NCBI GenBank assembly: GCA_030681375.1
Contig: JAUXWM010000050.1
Location: forward strand, 1-38,625
From: Gallionella sp.
GTDB lineage: Bacteria > Pseudomonadota > Gammaproteobacteria > Burkholderiales > Gallionellaceae
DNA: 38,625 bases
Reading direction: 5' to 3'
The stretch's first letter is position 1; each line of letters starts with the position of its first letter. Below the pieces are notes generated by a model. That model saw only the letters and a program-made list of their open reading frames with translations, was not told the DNA's origin and did no database searches. Below are positions 17,382-25,612 of the stretch, in pieces. The translations under genes were made by a program, and so were the position numbers.

Positions 17382-18593
17382 TCAAAAAGTGTTGCGGCTT
17401 GCAACCAGGTTGATTCTCGATTTACGTCGTTCAAAAAAACGTAGGCCGATATAAGTAATCCAACCGACGATGACCAGACCGATGGTGAAGCTGGCATAGG
17501 AGATAGACCAGGGAATGCTCTGGGTCATCATCGAATACTCGGACATGCCGCCGATACCGGCCAAAACATTGAGCGGCATGAACACGACACTAATGACGGT
17601 CAACCTCTTGATGTCCTTGTTCTGGTTGATGTTGATCGAGCTGTCCGTGGCATCCATCAAAAAGTTGATTTTATTGAACAGAAATGCGGTGTGGCCGTCC
17701 AGTGATTCGATGTCGCGCAAAATTTCGCGCACATCTTCATGTTGCGCCTCAGACAGGAATCGGGCGCGCATCAGGAAGGACAGGGCGCGTCGGGTATCGA
17801 GCACATTGCGGCGTATGCGTCCGTTGAGGTCTTCCTCTTCGGTGATGGACGCGAGTATTCCGGCCGCTTCATCGTCGGTGATATGCGAGCGAAGAACCTG
17901 CCTGCCCACGACCCCCAGTTCGGTATAGACATCCTCCAGTGCATTGGCGGAATATTCCACATCAGCGGCATACAGGTCGAGTAGGACATCTTTGTCTTCG
18001 GAAACATAGCCTGATTGCGTTCTGGCGCGTAAACGCTGCAAGCGGAAAACGGGCAGCTCTTCGCTGCGCACCGAAAATAACGTCCCTTTTTGCAGAATAA
18101 AGGCAACTGCCACATTGCGTGATTCATTTTCACGTTCAAGTAAAAAATCGGAATGCAGATGAATGGCGCCCCCCACATCTATATAGAAGCGGGCGCTGGC
18201 TTCCAGATCTGTCAGGTCTTTGGGATTGGGCAGTGCCACCTCGAACAGCTCTTTTGCCCAGGCGATTTGCTCTTCCTCGGGCGCCACCATGTCTATCCAG
18301 ATGGGTTTTGCCTGCACAAGGTCTTCACGATTCGTGAGCGGTATCTGCCGCAAGCGTCCCTCGTGGAGGTCAAACACTCGAATCACCGTGCTCCGGCTTT
18401 GTGGGATAACTTCAGAAATCGCTTCCACACCATTTTGCAAGTGATGTGGAATTTCAGCTGCGTCGGGTCGTGGCATGTTTTCATGGTCACGGTAGTCTTC
18501 AACCAGCTTGTGTTTTTGCAGCAGCTTATTTACCTGCCGGAGAATTTTTTGTGTGGCTGTTTGGCCTTCATTTATATCCATTTTCAGTGCCAT
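17382..18593 (-). CDS. CorA-family divalent cation transporter with GMS instead of GMN
   Basis: A 403-residue protein. A long cytosolic N-terminal domain (about 1-325, alpha/beta then long helices) is followed by two C-terminal helices (about 330-347 and 361-384) and a basic tail (RFFERRKSR), the architecture of CorA/MRS2 pentamers that import Mg2+ or related ions. The pore-entrance signature is GMS (349-351, in AGIGGMSEYSMM) rather than the near-universal Gly-Met-Asn. The rest of the pore helix (LTVISVVFMPLNVLAGI) is family-like. The substrate is therefore less certain than for a canonical CorA. It lies upstream of pstS on the same strand, but pstS has its own promoter. Confidence 0.88.
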   Translation of the reverse strand: MALKMDINEGQTATQKILRQVNKLLQKHKLVEDYRDHENMPRPDAAEIPHHLQNGVEAISEVIPQSRSTVIRVFDLHEGRLRQIPLTNREDLVQAKPIWIDMVAPEEEQIAWAKELFEVALPNPKDLTDLEASARFYIDVGGAIHLHSDFLLERENESRNVAVAFILQKGTLFSVRSEELPVFRLQRLRARTQSGYVSEDKDVLLDLYAADVEYSANALEDVYTELGVVGRQVLRSHITDDEAAGILASITEEEDLNGRIRRNVLDTRRALSFLMRARFLSEAQHEDVREILRDIESLDGHTAFLFNKINFLMDATDSSININQNKDIKRLTVISVVFMPLNVLAGIGGMSEYSMMTQSIPWSISYASFTIGLVIVGWITYIGLRFFERRKSRINLVASRNTF

Positions 18594-18693
18594 CCGAACT
18601 CATCGTGAACTTGCGCTGATTTTAGCTCAATAATGCTCGCATATTCGCCTGAAGTGCCAAGTTGGTTTTTGTAATAGTGGACTGATTAATACT

Positions 18694-19624
18694 GGTTATG
18701 TCACAGTTAAATAGTGGTCTATACTATTACCATACCAATCAACAAGATAGGTGTTGCGATGAAAACCGAAGAATTTCACGTTTTGACGGCAGAGCTTGAA
18801 AAATTGACGCCGCATCAAAGAAGCATTTTGGTAGACCGACTGCACAAGATTGAGCACGTTCAGGCTGTCAGTATGCTGGTTGAAAGCCGTGTTCAGAGCA
18901 AGCCACTGTGTCCAAAGTGCGGCCACGATCACATTGCGCGCTGGGGTTCGGCATCGGGATTGCAGTGTTACCGCTGCGCCGGATGTCATGCGACCTTCAA
19001 TGCCCTGACCGGCACGCCGCTGGCCAGACTGCGGCATAAGGACAAGTGGCTGGAATTTGCGCAGCAAATGGCCGAGGGCGCCAGCGTGCGCAACAGCGCG
19101 AAAATCTGCGAAGTGCATCGCAACACCACGTTTCTCTGGCGCCACCGTTTTCTTGCACTGCCCAATGCGCAGAAGGCTCAAAGCCTGACAGGCATTGCCG
19201 AGGCGGATGAAACCTACTTCCTTGAATCGTTCAAGGGCCAGAAAAAAGACATGCCGCGAAAGCCTCATAAGCGTGGCAGCAAAGCATCGAAGCGCGGTTT
19301 GTCCGACGAGCAGATTCCGGTGCTGATTTGCCGTGACCGTACCGGTAGTACATCCGACTTTGTTCTGAAGAGGGCCGATAAGACACACATTAGCGCGGCA
19401 CTCAAGCCACTGCTGGCAAATGATGCCGTACTTTGCACCGATAGTGGCCAGGCGTTGGGCGCTGCCGCACGCGAAATCGGCATTACTCACCGTCCGATCA
19501 ATCTGGCCAATTATCTTGGCTGGCGGAGGATGATAGAACCCGCTCATGGCGCCTTGTCGCCTTGCGCTGTTTTGTTTGCCGTGCTGGGTATGGGTAGAGT
19601 TCAACAATTAACTGTGACATAGCC
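18694..19624 (+). mobile_element. Decayed IS1595-family insertion sequence
   Basis: A 931-bp element is bounded by 17-bp terminal inverted repeats with one mismatch: GGTTATGTCACAGTTAA at 18694-18710 and its counterpart at 19608-19624, which reads GGCTATGTCACAGTTAA on the other strand. It encodes one transposase in which the region holding the third catalytic residue has been lost. The 8-bp flanks (TTAATACT and TTTACCAA) do not match, so no intact target duplication is visible. The right end stops 1 bp before the stop codon of the pyruvate-kinase-like gene. It is probably immobile by itself but could be moved by a related full-length element. Confidence 0.85.
18759..19622 (+). pseudogene. IS1595-family transposase with internal deletion
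   Basis: A 287-residue frame. The N-terminus is a helical region followed by a zinc ribbon (CPKCG ... CYRCAGC) and the family motif FNALTGTPLARLRHKDKW. The first catalytic Asp lies in EADETYFLES and the second in LCTDSG. After GITHRPINLA the sequence jumps directly to NYLGWRRM. Intact relatives have about 35-40 residues here, including the HxQNVNAY segment with the third catalytic position. The deletion is in frame and the join, CTGGCCAA at about 19503-19510, could be a short direct repeat that mediated the loss. The stop codon lies in the right terminal repeat. I chose the ATG at 18759 from similarity and a nearby AGG. Confidence 0.8.
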
Positions 19625-19625
19625 T

Positions 19626-21512
19626 TTACCAATGAAGCCGTCTTAGTAGCGCACTCTTCTTTTTCTGGTGGGATTGCATGCGATGCAGGATGTCGTCCAA
19701 TGTCTGGATTGCCTCAATAATATGCGCGCCCTTGTTCAACATGACGCATTCGGCGCGCACACCCATGGCTGCATCAGTAATTTCAGCACGACTCGGTTTG
19801 CCGTTCTTGGATAATCCCTCCAGTACCTGGGTAGCCCATATCACCGGCAAATGAGCTGCCTCGGCTAACCAGAGGATTTCTTCCTGTAACTCGGCCATTC
19901 TTTCGTAGCCACACTCCACCGCCAGATCGCCGCGAGCAATCATGACGCCGACGGTGGGTGAGCGCAGTAATGTGAATAATAGTTCCGGCAGATTTTCGAA
20001 CGCGGCACGCGTTTCGATTTTAAGTACAATGCCCAATTTTTCTGCGTTAAGGCGTTTCAGATGTTTTTGCAGTAACTCGATGTCAGCGGAATTCCGCACG
20101 AATGAGAGCCCGACCATATCGGCATGTTGAACGACAAATTCCAGATGCTCGATATCCTGAGTCGTCAAACCATCCAGCATAAGTCGGCTGTCCGTCAGGT
20201 TGATGCCCTTATGGGCCAGCAGTTTTTCACCGCCTTTGCGGGCCTGGGTAATTTCGGCCACTATTTCTTTTTTGCTGGCGCTGCGGATTATGCCACCGAT
20301 TCTGCCATCGTCGATCAGGATGCGCTCGCCTGGTTGAACGGCGCGAAAAATCTCCGGCAGGGAACAGGAAATGCTGGCAGCACGCAGCAAATTCCCGTCG
20401 GTATCGAATTGTGCCGGCATGCCCGGCAAGGGCTCACGCGTGACGATCAGATTGTCTCCGTGGTGAAGCCGGATTGAACCGGGTGCCGGAGGCAATACAC
20501 CGACATTGCCGGTACGACCCGCCCGGCGCGTATGGCCGGATGAAGAGGGGCGCAGCAGTCTAAGCTCCATGCCGGGCGTGATATAGGTGGTCTGACTGGA
20601 TTCTGCCCAAAATCCTCCCCCTATCTGGTCATCTAGCTTCAAAACGCGTGAAGCTCCCCTCGCGTCGGTAAATTCAACGATGTCGCGTGATGTTGCCAGT
20701 GTGAGCCAATCCTCATTGACAGGAAGGTAAGCGTCAGCGAGAGGCGGGCAGGAAGAATCATCGCCTTCGGGGTACAGCCATATCCGTGCGGGTGCGGTCA
20801 CTTTGCCATATACGTCCCGCTGTGGCTGCCATTTGAGTACGGCAGGTCTGAGCGCAATTTCACCCGTGCGCAACTTGGGCCCACCCAAGTCCATCAGTAT
20901 GCGGCAGTGTCTGCCTGTTTCACTGCGAGCCAGATTAATTTGTTCAACCATGCGTGCCCATATTTCCGGATTGTCGTGCGCGCAGTTGATACGTGCACAA
21001 TCCATGCCGTGCATGAGCATGTTTTTGATTAATAAATAATCATCTGCCACTTCGCCGGGTAATGTGACCATGATGCGGGCATGGCGGTGTGAGGGAGATT
21101 TTCCAAGCAAATTCCGGGTGTTGTTTTCAAGCAGGCTTGCGCCCGTTGTGGCTGCAGATGGTTTTATTTCGTCTGCCGACTGCTTGCCTAATGCGCAACG
21201 CAAAAGGTCGATGATGGCATTGAGGTTGGTGAAGACATGTGATTCCATGCGACCTAATGATGACAACCCTACCACTGACAGTCTTTCCTGTAATGAACGC
21301 ATATCTCGCCGTCTCAGGCCAAGGTAGTGAATGAGATTGATAGCGCTTGCCAGATGGAGTGGATGGGTAAGTAGCTGTGTTTTTGCAGATAGATGCTCAA
21401 AATCCATCAGTTCATCCAGCAAGCCCTCCAATTCATGCAACAAGCCGTAATAAGGATGCGCATCTCGGGCGTGGTATGTGATGGATGGTTCTTTCTGACT
21501 TTGCACGCTCAT
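19626..21512 (-). CDS. Pyruvate-kinase-like protein, long N-terminal extension
   Basis: About 628 residues. Residues 1-145 form a helical extension not present in classical pyruvate kinase; the barrel domain follows. Counterparts of PK active-site motifs are ARINCAHD (Arg174), MDLGGPKLRTG (207-217), GEKLLAHKGINL, KIET (Lys498, Glu500), IARGDLAVE (Asp529) and ATQVLEG (Thr561). The inserted B-domain region (about 218-395) is larger than usual, and the C-terminal regulatory domain is absent. It resembles the long pyruvate-kinase-like family of about 600 residues. The catalytic set looks intact, but whether it phosphorylates ADP from PEP is unproven. The ATG at 21512 is used; a GTG at 21518 adds two residues. 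The gene ends beside the IS. Confidence 0.78.
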   Translation of the reverse strand: MSVQSQKEPSITYHARDAHPYYGLLHELEGLLDELMDFEHLSAKTQLLTHPLHLASAINLIHYLGLRRRDMRSLQERLSVVGLSSLGRMESHVFTNLNAIIDLLRCALGKQSADEIKPSAATTGASLLENNTRNLLGKSPSHRHARIMVTLPGEVADDYLLIKNMLMHGMDCARINCAHDNPEIWARMVEQINLARSETGRHCRILMDLGGPKLRTGEIALRPAVLKWQPQRDVYGKVTAPARIWLYPEGDDSSCPPLADAYLPVNEDWLTLATSRDIVEFTDARGASRVLKLDDQIGGGFWAESSQTTYITPGMELRLLRPSSSGHTRRAGRTGNVGVLPPAPGSIRLHHGDNLIVTREPLPGMPAQFDTDGNLLRAASISCSLPEIFRAVQPGERILIDDGRIGGIIRSASKKEIVAEITQARKGGEKLLAHKGINLTDSRLMLDGLTTQDIEHLEFVVQHADMVGLSFVRNSADIELLQKHLKRLNAEKLGIVLKIETRAAFENLPELLFTLLRSPTVGVMIARGDLAVECGYERMAELQEEILWLAEAAHLPVIWATQVLEGLSKNGKPSRAEITDAAMGVRAECVMLNKGAHIIEAIQTLDDILHRMQSHQKKKSALLRRLHW

Positions 21513-21669
21513 GCCCACGATAATTCTCGGTCAATAAAATATAATTGATAGCATTCTAGGCGCGTTAGATTTAAGAATTATGACTTGTTGCTGACCGTGG
21601 CAAACTCAATTGGCTTTGTAGTTTACTGACAGGCTGTTCCTCACTTTTCGCTGTTCTTTACCTCGCCCA

Positions 21670-22416
21670 TTAGTTGATTTTGTGATCCCAGGCGATGAGT
21701 TCCATTTCGCCGTTCAGGTGCTCGACGATGGCCGTACAACTGTCAACCCAATCACCGCAGTTCATATAAGTCAGGCCGCCGATATCCTTGATGTTGGGCC
21801 AATGAATGTGACCGCAGATTACGCCATCCAGTTTGTTTTCACGTGCGTGGCGAATAAGCGCATCCTCAAAGTCAAAGATGAAATTAACCGCTTTTTTGAT
21901 CTTGCGCTTGGCATATCCTGCCAAAGACCAATAACCCGGACGGCGCAACGAACGACGCAGCCAGGATAGCCAGATGTTGATCCTGACCAGAAAGTTATAG
22001 AGGACATCACCGAGCAGGGCGACCCATTTGTAGTGACGCGTTACCTGATCGAATGCATCGCCATGGATCAGCAAAAACTTCCGTCCTGTTGCAGTCACAT
22101 GAGTATGCGTCAGCTCGATTTGAATGCCGCCGAACGAAGTGCCAGCATATTCCCGAATCGCCTCATCGTGATTCCCGGGTATGAACATGACTGTTTCACC
22201 ATGCCGCGCCCGTTTGAGTATCTTTTGCAGTACGGTGTTGTGATCTGCGCTCCAATACAGTCCGCTACGGCTTATTTGCCATAAATCAATGATGTCCCCC
22301 AACAGGAACAGGTTTTCGGCAGGATGGTCGCGCAAAAAATCAAGCAGACGATCCGCCTGACAGGCACGGGTGCCCAAATGCACATCAGATATAAATATGG
22401 AACGGACTGTAGGCAT
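21670..22416 (-). CDS. LpxH-family metallophosphoesterase (UDP-2,3-diacylglucosamine diphosphatase-like)
   Basis: A 248-residue protein with the full calcineurin-like metal-site set: SDVHLG (Asp11, His13), GDIIDLW (Asp41), GNHD (Asn82, His83), IHGD (His118) and GHIH (His203, His205). The helical insert at about 128-190 is typical of the LpxH group, which cleaves UDP-2,3-diacylglucosamine to lipid X in lipid A synthesis at the inner membrane. Divergence from E. coli LpxH leaves open a related substrate. It follows a possible 36-residue membrane peptide by 4 bp, and lies in a same-strand run with olsB, olsA and a diguanylate cyclase, so a membrane-lipid context is clear. Confidence 0.85.
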   Translation of the reverse strand: MPTVRSIFISDVHLGTRACQADRLLDFLRDHPAENLFLLGDIIDLWQISRSGLYWSADHNTVLQKILKRARHGETVMFIPGNHDEAIREYAGTSFGGIQIELTHTHVTATGRKFLLIHGDAFDQVTRHYKWVALLGDVLYNFLVRINIWLSWLRRSLRRPGYWSLAGYAKRKIKKAVNFIFDFEDALIRHARENKLDGVICGHIHWPNIKDIGGLTYMNCGDWVDSCTAIVEHLNGEMELIAWDHKIN

Positions 22417-22420
22417 GGGT

Positions 22421-22531
22421 CTAGATGGATGCTATCAAGGAGGAAATTGCCGGTAAAGCGACGATGATCGTCAGGGTGCAGACGACCCCCCAGCGCACGA
22501 TTTTGAAGCAGAATTGCAAGTGACCTTTCAT
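22421..22531 (-). CDS. Possible 36-residue single-helix membrane peptide
   Basis: An open frame from ATG (22529-22531) to TAG (22421-22423) encodes MKGHLQFCFKIVRWGVVCTL followed by TIIVALPAISSLIASI. A short basic head precedes one hydrophobic helix of about 20 residues. It sits in the 141-bp gap between olsB and the LpxH-family gene, and ends 4 bp before the latter's ATG, suggesting translational coupling. The ribosome-binding site is weak. I know of no family match. It could be a real small membrane protein or chance. Confidence 0.4.
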   Translation of the reverse strand: MKGHLQFCFKIVRWGVVCTLTIIVALPAISSLIASI

Positions 22532-22557
22532 CTTATGAACATGACAATCGCTTGGCA

Positions 22558-23307
22558 TCATTTAAGGAAATGCTTGACATAACGGTCATTCATGCGTGAC
22601 ATCGGCAGCAGGATTAACAAGTCAGCAGTGTTGAATTCCGGGTCCCATGCTGGTTCGCCGCAGATATAAGCGCCCAGTCGCAGGTAGCCTTTGAGCAACG
22701 GCGGGACAGGCGCATCAAGATACTGGTTCAGGGCGTGCAGCGGTAACGGACAACGGGGGAATACGCTGTATTCAACAGGCGCGCCATATATCCTGTGCAA
22801 TTTGCGATAGAGGCTGGCGGCGACATGTCCACCGTCAGCCATACTGATGCTGGCGCAGCCAATCAGATATTCGTGATTGTTGCGCTGCATGTATTGAGCC
22901 AGACCGCTCCACAATTGGGTGATCGTCCCGCCATCGCGGTAATCCCTGTGCACACAGGAACGTCCCACTTCAACCATGCTGGCGCTGAGATGCAACAATC
23001 GGGTTATATCAAATTCGGTCTGTGCATAGTACCCGCCGATTTTTTGCGCTTGATTGGGCGAGAGGATGCGATAAGTCCCGACGACTTTATTCTCGTCGCT
23101 TTCGCGCACGATCAGGTGCTCGCAGTATTTATCGAATATATCGCGGTCGATTTCTTCCTTCGCGCTGGGCAAACTGGCGCCCATTTCTTCGGCAAACACC
23201 TTGTAGCGCAATCGTTGCGCTTCCAGTACTTCGGCATGGCTATGTGCCAGTGTGGTGATTAGTCGTTGTTGAACGACAGGGTGATTTTGTCGGTTGAGTT
23301 CCAGCAT
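22558..23307 (-). CDS. olsB: OlsB-like ornithine N-acyltransferase
   Basis: About 249 residues of a GNAT-fold acyltransferase of the OlsB/hemolysin-like group. Recognisable segments are LEAQRLRYKVFAEEMGA, DIFDKYCEHLIVRE, VVGTYRIL, EVGRSCVHRDYRDGGTITQLWSGLAQYM (cofactor-site region) and IGCASISMADGG. OlsB transfers a 3-hydroxyacyl chain from acyl-ACP to ornithine, giving lyso-ornithine lipid. The ATG at 23307 is chosen because AGGTGG lies 5 nt upstream; a GTG at 23316 would add three residues. Its partner olsA lies 88 bp upstream on the same strand, which supports the assignment. Confidence 0.85.
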   Translation of the reverse strand: MLELNRQNHPVVQQRLITTLAHSHAEVLEAQRLRYKVFAEEMGASLPSAKEEIDRDIFDKYCEHLIVRESDENKVVGTYRILSPNQAQKIGGYYAQTEFDITRLLHLSASMVEVGRSCVHRDYRDGGTITQLWSGLAQYMQRNNHEYLIGCASISMADGGHVAASLYRKLHRIYGAPVEYSVFPRCPLPLHALNQYLDAPVPPLLKGYLRLGAYICGEPAWDPEFNTADLLILLPMSRMNDRYVKHFLK

Positions 23308-23395
23308 TGCATCCACCTGTTGGTTTGAAGATGTTTGCAGATTACGGTGCCCCTGTTGCAGCGCGATGACGGGAATATGAAGAAAGTGTTAATGA

Positions 23396-24259
23396 TTATC
23401 TGGGTGTCTGACCCATGTCCTGGCGGATCAGCAACGCGTAGGCTGACTGTGATGAGAGCAGCTCTTGATGAGGGTTGCTCTGCTCCGGTTTTTGTTTGTA
23501 CGGAGCGATGCTTGCCAGTTTCAGTGCGATGGCTTGTTGCGCAGCACGTGACAGCACACGGCGGTTTTCGTTGGTGGTTATCAATGAGGGGGTGAATATA
23601 ACGAGTGAGTTAAGCTGTTGGCAGCACAGAATCTGCCAGATGGATTGTGCAAGGGTTGTGTCACCGGTGAAAGCCGCCGCCGTGCTCAGTTCGCCTGCTT
23701 CATCCCGGTAGTGCAGCGCAATCGGGCACAGGCTGACTCCTGCATCAACCGCAGGTTGGATGAGTGCCGAATGAAAATGGCCGACCTGCTTGCCGTCCGT
23801 CGTGGTGCCCTCGGGGAATAGCCCTACACTAATGCCCTGATTAAGCAGGTTGCTGATGCGCTGATTGATCGAGGCTGCATTTTGGCGTAGGGAGCGTTCA
23901 ATGAAAATAGTGCCGCTGCGTTCGCATAGCCAACCGATCAGCGGCCAGTTGCGGACTTCTGATTTGGCAATAAACAGTGAGGGATGAATCGCATTCAGCA
24001 CGAAAATGTCCAGCCATGAGACATGGTTGGCGACCATCAGACAACCCGTTCCGTCGCGCGCAGGCGGCAGACCATTGATCTGGATGCCAATATTGAGGAT
24101 ATTCAATACTTGTCTGCTCCATCTTTGCAGGGTGTGGCGTTGTCGGATTTGGCTCAGGGATGGATAAAATATCGCCAGCATCATTCCATATAAAAGGTGT
24201 AATGCGAGGCGGCAGCCACGGAATAGGCTGACTGAATAATGAACTGAATGATTAGCCAT
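23396..24259 (-). CDS. olsA: OlsA/PlsC-like O-acyltransferase
   Basis: A 287-residue membrane-associated acyltransferase. Hydrophobic N-terminus, then the NHVSWLD catalytic motif (HX4D), the FIERS block and FPEGTTTDG acceptor-site motif in the usual order for 1-acyl-glycerol-phosphate-type acyltransferases. Next to OlsB the likely role is acylation of lyso-ornithine lipid to ornithine lipid, a phosphate-free membrane lipid; a PlsC role in phosphatidic acid synthesis cannot be excluded. The start MANHSVHYSVSLFRG at 24259 overlaps the end of the diguanylate cyclase gene by 8 nt, so translation is coupled. A longer frame from 24415 lies inside the cyclase gene and is not real. Confidence 0.85.
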   Translation of the reverse strand: MANHSVHYSVSLFRGCRLALHLLYGMMLAIFYPSLSQIRQRHTLQRWSRQVLNILNIGIQINGLPPARDGTGCLMVANHVSWLDIFVLNAIHPSLFIAKSEVRNWPLIGWLCERSGTIFIERSLRQNAASINQRISNLLNQGISVGLFPEGTTTDGKQVGHFHSALIQPAVDAGVSLCPIALHYRDEAGELSTAAAFTGDTTLAQSIWQILCCQQLNSLVIFTPSLITTNENRRVLSRAAQQAIALKLASIAPYKQKPEQSNPHQELLSSQSAYALLIRQDMGQTPR

Positions 24260-25439
24260 AATGCGCAATGCCCATTTCAGATTGCGGTAATTCACGCCGC
24301 TCGACGAACAGGCTGTTGCCCGGTATTTTCTTGGCCAAATTTTTGGCGATGATAACCGCATCAGATACTTCGTGGTGCGAATCGAATCGATCGGAACTGA
24401 TCCAGACCGCACCAATCGTGAGCGTAGGTAGCGGGCGATAAACGATGCGACCTTGTCGGTCTTCCGTCAAATAGCCGCCGATCGAACGGTCCTCTTTGTC
24501 GAACATTGTGGCTGACGTTTTTGCAAAGGCAGTGAGTGCCTGATCGCAACGCAACTCCCAATCTGGGCTTTGCAGGACAAGAATAAAGTCATCGCCGCCG
24601 ATATGCCCGATAAAATCGCACTTGGAATCGCAGACCTTGCCGAGTAGCTTGCCGGTAAACTGGATGAGTTCATCACCCTTGTCATAGCCGTACTTATCGT
24701 TGAAGTGTTTGAAGTTGTCCAGATCGCCATAACAGACAGCGAATGATTTTCCGGATTGAAGCAAATCTTCGATGAGCTCATTGATCGGTATATTGCCGGG
24801 CAGTAAGGTCAATGGATGGGCATAGCTTTTTGTTTCGATATGCGCTTTGGTGATTTCACGCAACAAGTCTTGTCCGATGCCTAGGCCGATATAGCGGCCT
24901 TGCTCGGTGATGATGAAACCATCAGTAAAATGCCGGATATCGGATTCGCTCAGAAATTCGCTCAACTCATGGATAGTGGTGGATTTATCCACTAGCAACG
25001 GTGCTTGATTCATTAATTCGGCGCAGGTTTTTTTGCCGGGTAGTTCGCGATGGAAGGGCTGTGCGAAACTATCGAAGAATTGATGTCGGTTAATTAATCC
25101 AACGGGGCGTCCTCGCTCGACGACAGGGATGGAGCGCAAGCTTTTGTCGGCGGAAAAATGAGCGAATATTTTTTCAATCCCGGTGTCCGGCTGGAACGAC
25201 TCGACATAACGTAACAGCGTTTCGACCGTGACGCTGCGTGAATTGCCCGATGGTTGTTCAACGATGTAATGGGCGTTGAACAGGCAGTCGGCTTCGGCAG
25301 AAGCACAGGGCGGCGTGATGGCGGCGGGATGCGCGATCAAATAGCTTTGTCCGCAGAGGATATCTACGTCGCGGAATTCTGCAATCGTATCTACACCTTT
25401 CTCAGCCATCTGTGTCATGTCCTTAAGTGTTCCCATCAT
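24252..25439 (-). CDS. CBS-pair diguanylate cyclase (GGDEF)
   Basis: A 395-residue soluble protein. An N-terminal segment (1-80) with no recognised domain contains several Cys. Two CBS-like repeats (about 85-200; SIPVVERGRPVGLINR and TDGFIITEQGRYIGLG) are followed by a GGDEF domain (about 205-385) with HPLTLLPGN, YGDLDNFKHFNDKYGYDKGDELI and the active-site motif GGDDF (281-285), which fits a functional cyclase. CBS pairs usually sense adenine nucleotides, so c-di-GMP output may respond to energy state (inference). The gene overlaps olsA. It diverges from rpmB. A 169-bp gap to the rpmB promoter region leaves room for its own promoter, but I see no clear one. Confidence 0.9.
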   Translation of the reverse strand: MMGTLKDMTQMAEKGVDTIAEFRDVDILCGQSYLIAHPAAITPPCASAEADCLFNAHYIVEQPSGNSRSVTVETLLRYVESFQPDTGIEKIFAHFSADKSLRSIPVVERGRPVGLINRHQFFDSFAQPFHRELPGKKTCAELMNQAPLLVDKSTTIHELSEFLSESDIRHFTDGFIITEQGRYIGLGIGQDLLREITKAHIETKSYAHPLTLLPGNIPINELIEDLLQSGKSFAVCYGDLDNFKHFNDKYGYDKGDELIQFTGKLLGKVCDSKCDFIGHIGGDDFILVLQSPDWELRCDQALTAFAKTSATMFDKEDRSIGGYLTEDRQGRIVYRPLPTLTIGAVWISSDRFDSHHEVSDAVIIAKNLAKKIPGNSLFVERRELPQSEMGIAHYG

Positions 25440-25549
25440 AAACTGCCCTGCGTATGGATAGGAGCGATAGCGTAGCCGCCGGATATTTCAATTACGTTAA
25501 GATTAGTGTGGCCTTTGTCATGAGGAATCAGCGCATTTTTAAATTAAGG

Positions 25550-25578
25550 TTGAATGTTTTTGATTCCGCCTGTAAAAT
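25550..25578 (+). promoter_or_regulatory. rpmB-rpmG promoter
   Basis: -35 TTGAAT (25550-25555), 17-bp spacer, -10 TAAAAT (25573-25578), followed by a G/C-rich CCGCGC discriminator as expected for a growth-rate-controlled ribosomal promoter. The rpmB ATG is 35 bp further on. Confidence 0.65.
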
Positions 25579-25612
25579 CCGCGCTCTTTTGAAAATCGGT
25601 TGGAGTAGAAGC

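Noticed and set aside
18696..19607. 303-codon frame opposite the transposase
   Set aside because: Antisense to the IS transposase, which has zinc-ribbon and catalytic motifs on the plus strand.
18686..19632. 8-bp target-site duplication around the IS
   Set aside because: TTAATACT and TTTACCAA do not match beyond chance.
23308..23395. Pho box upstream of olsB
   Set aside because: I looked for CTGTCAT-type direct repeats on the minus strand and found none, so direct PhoB control of olsB is not supported.
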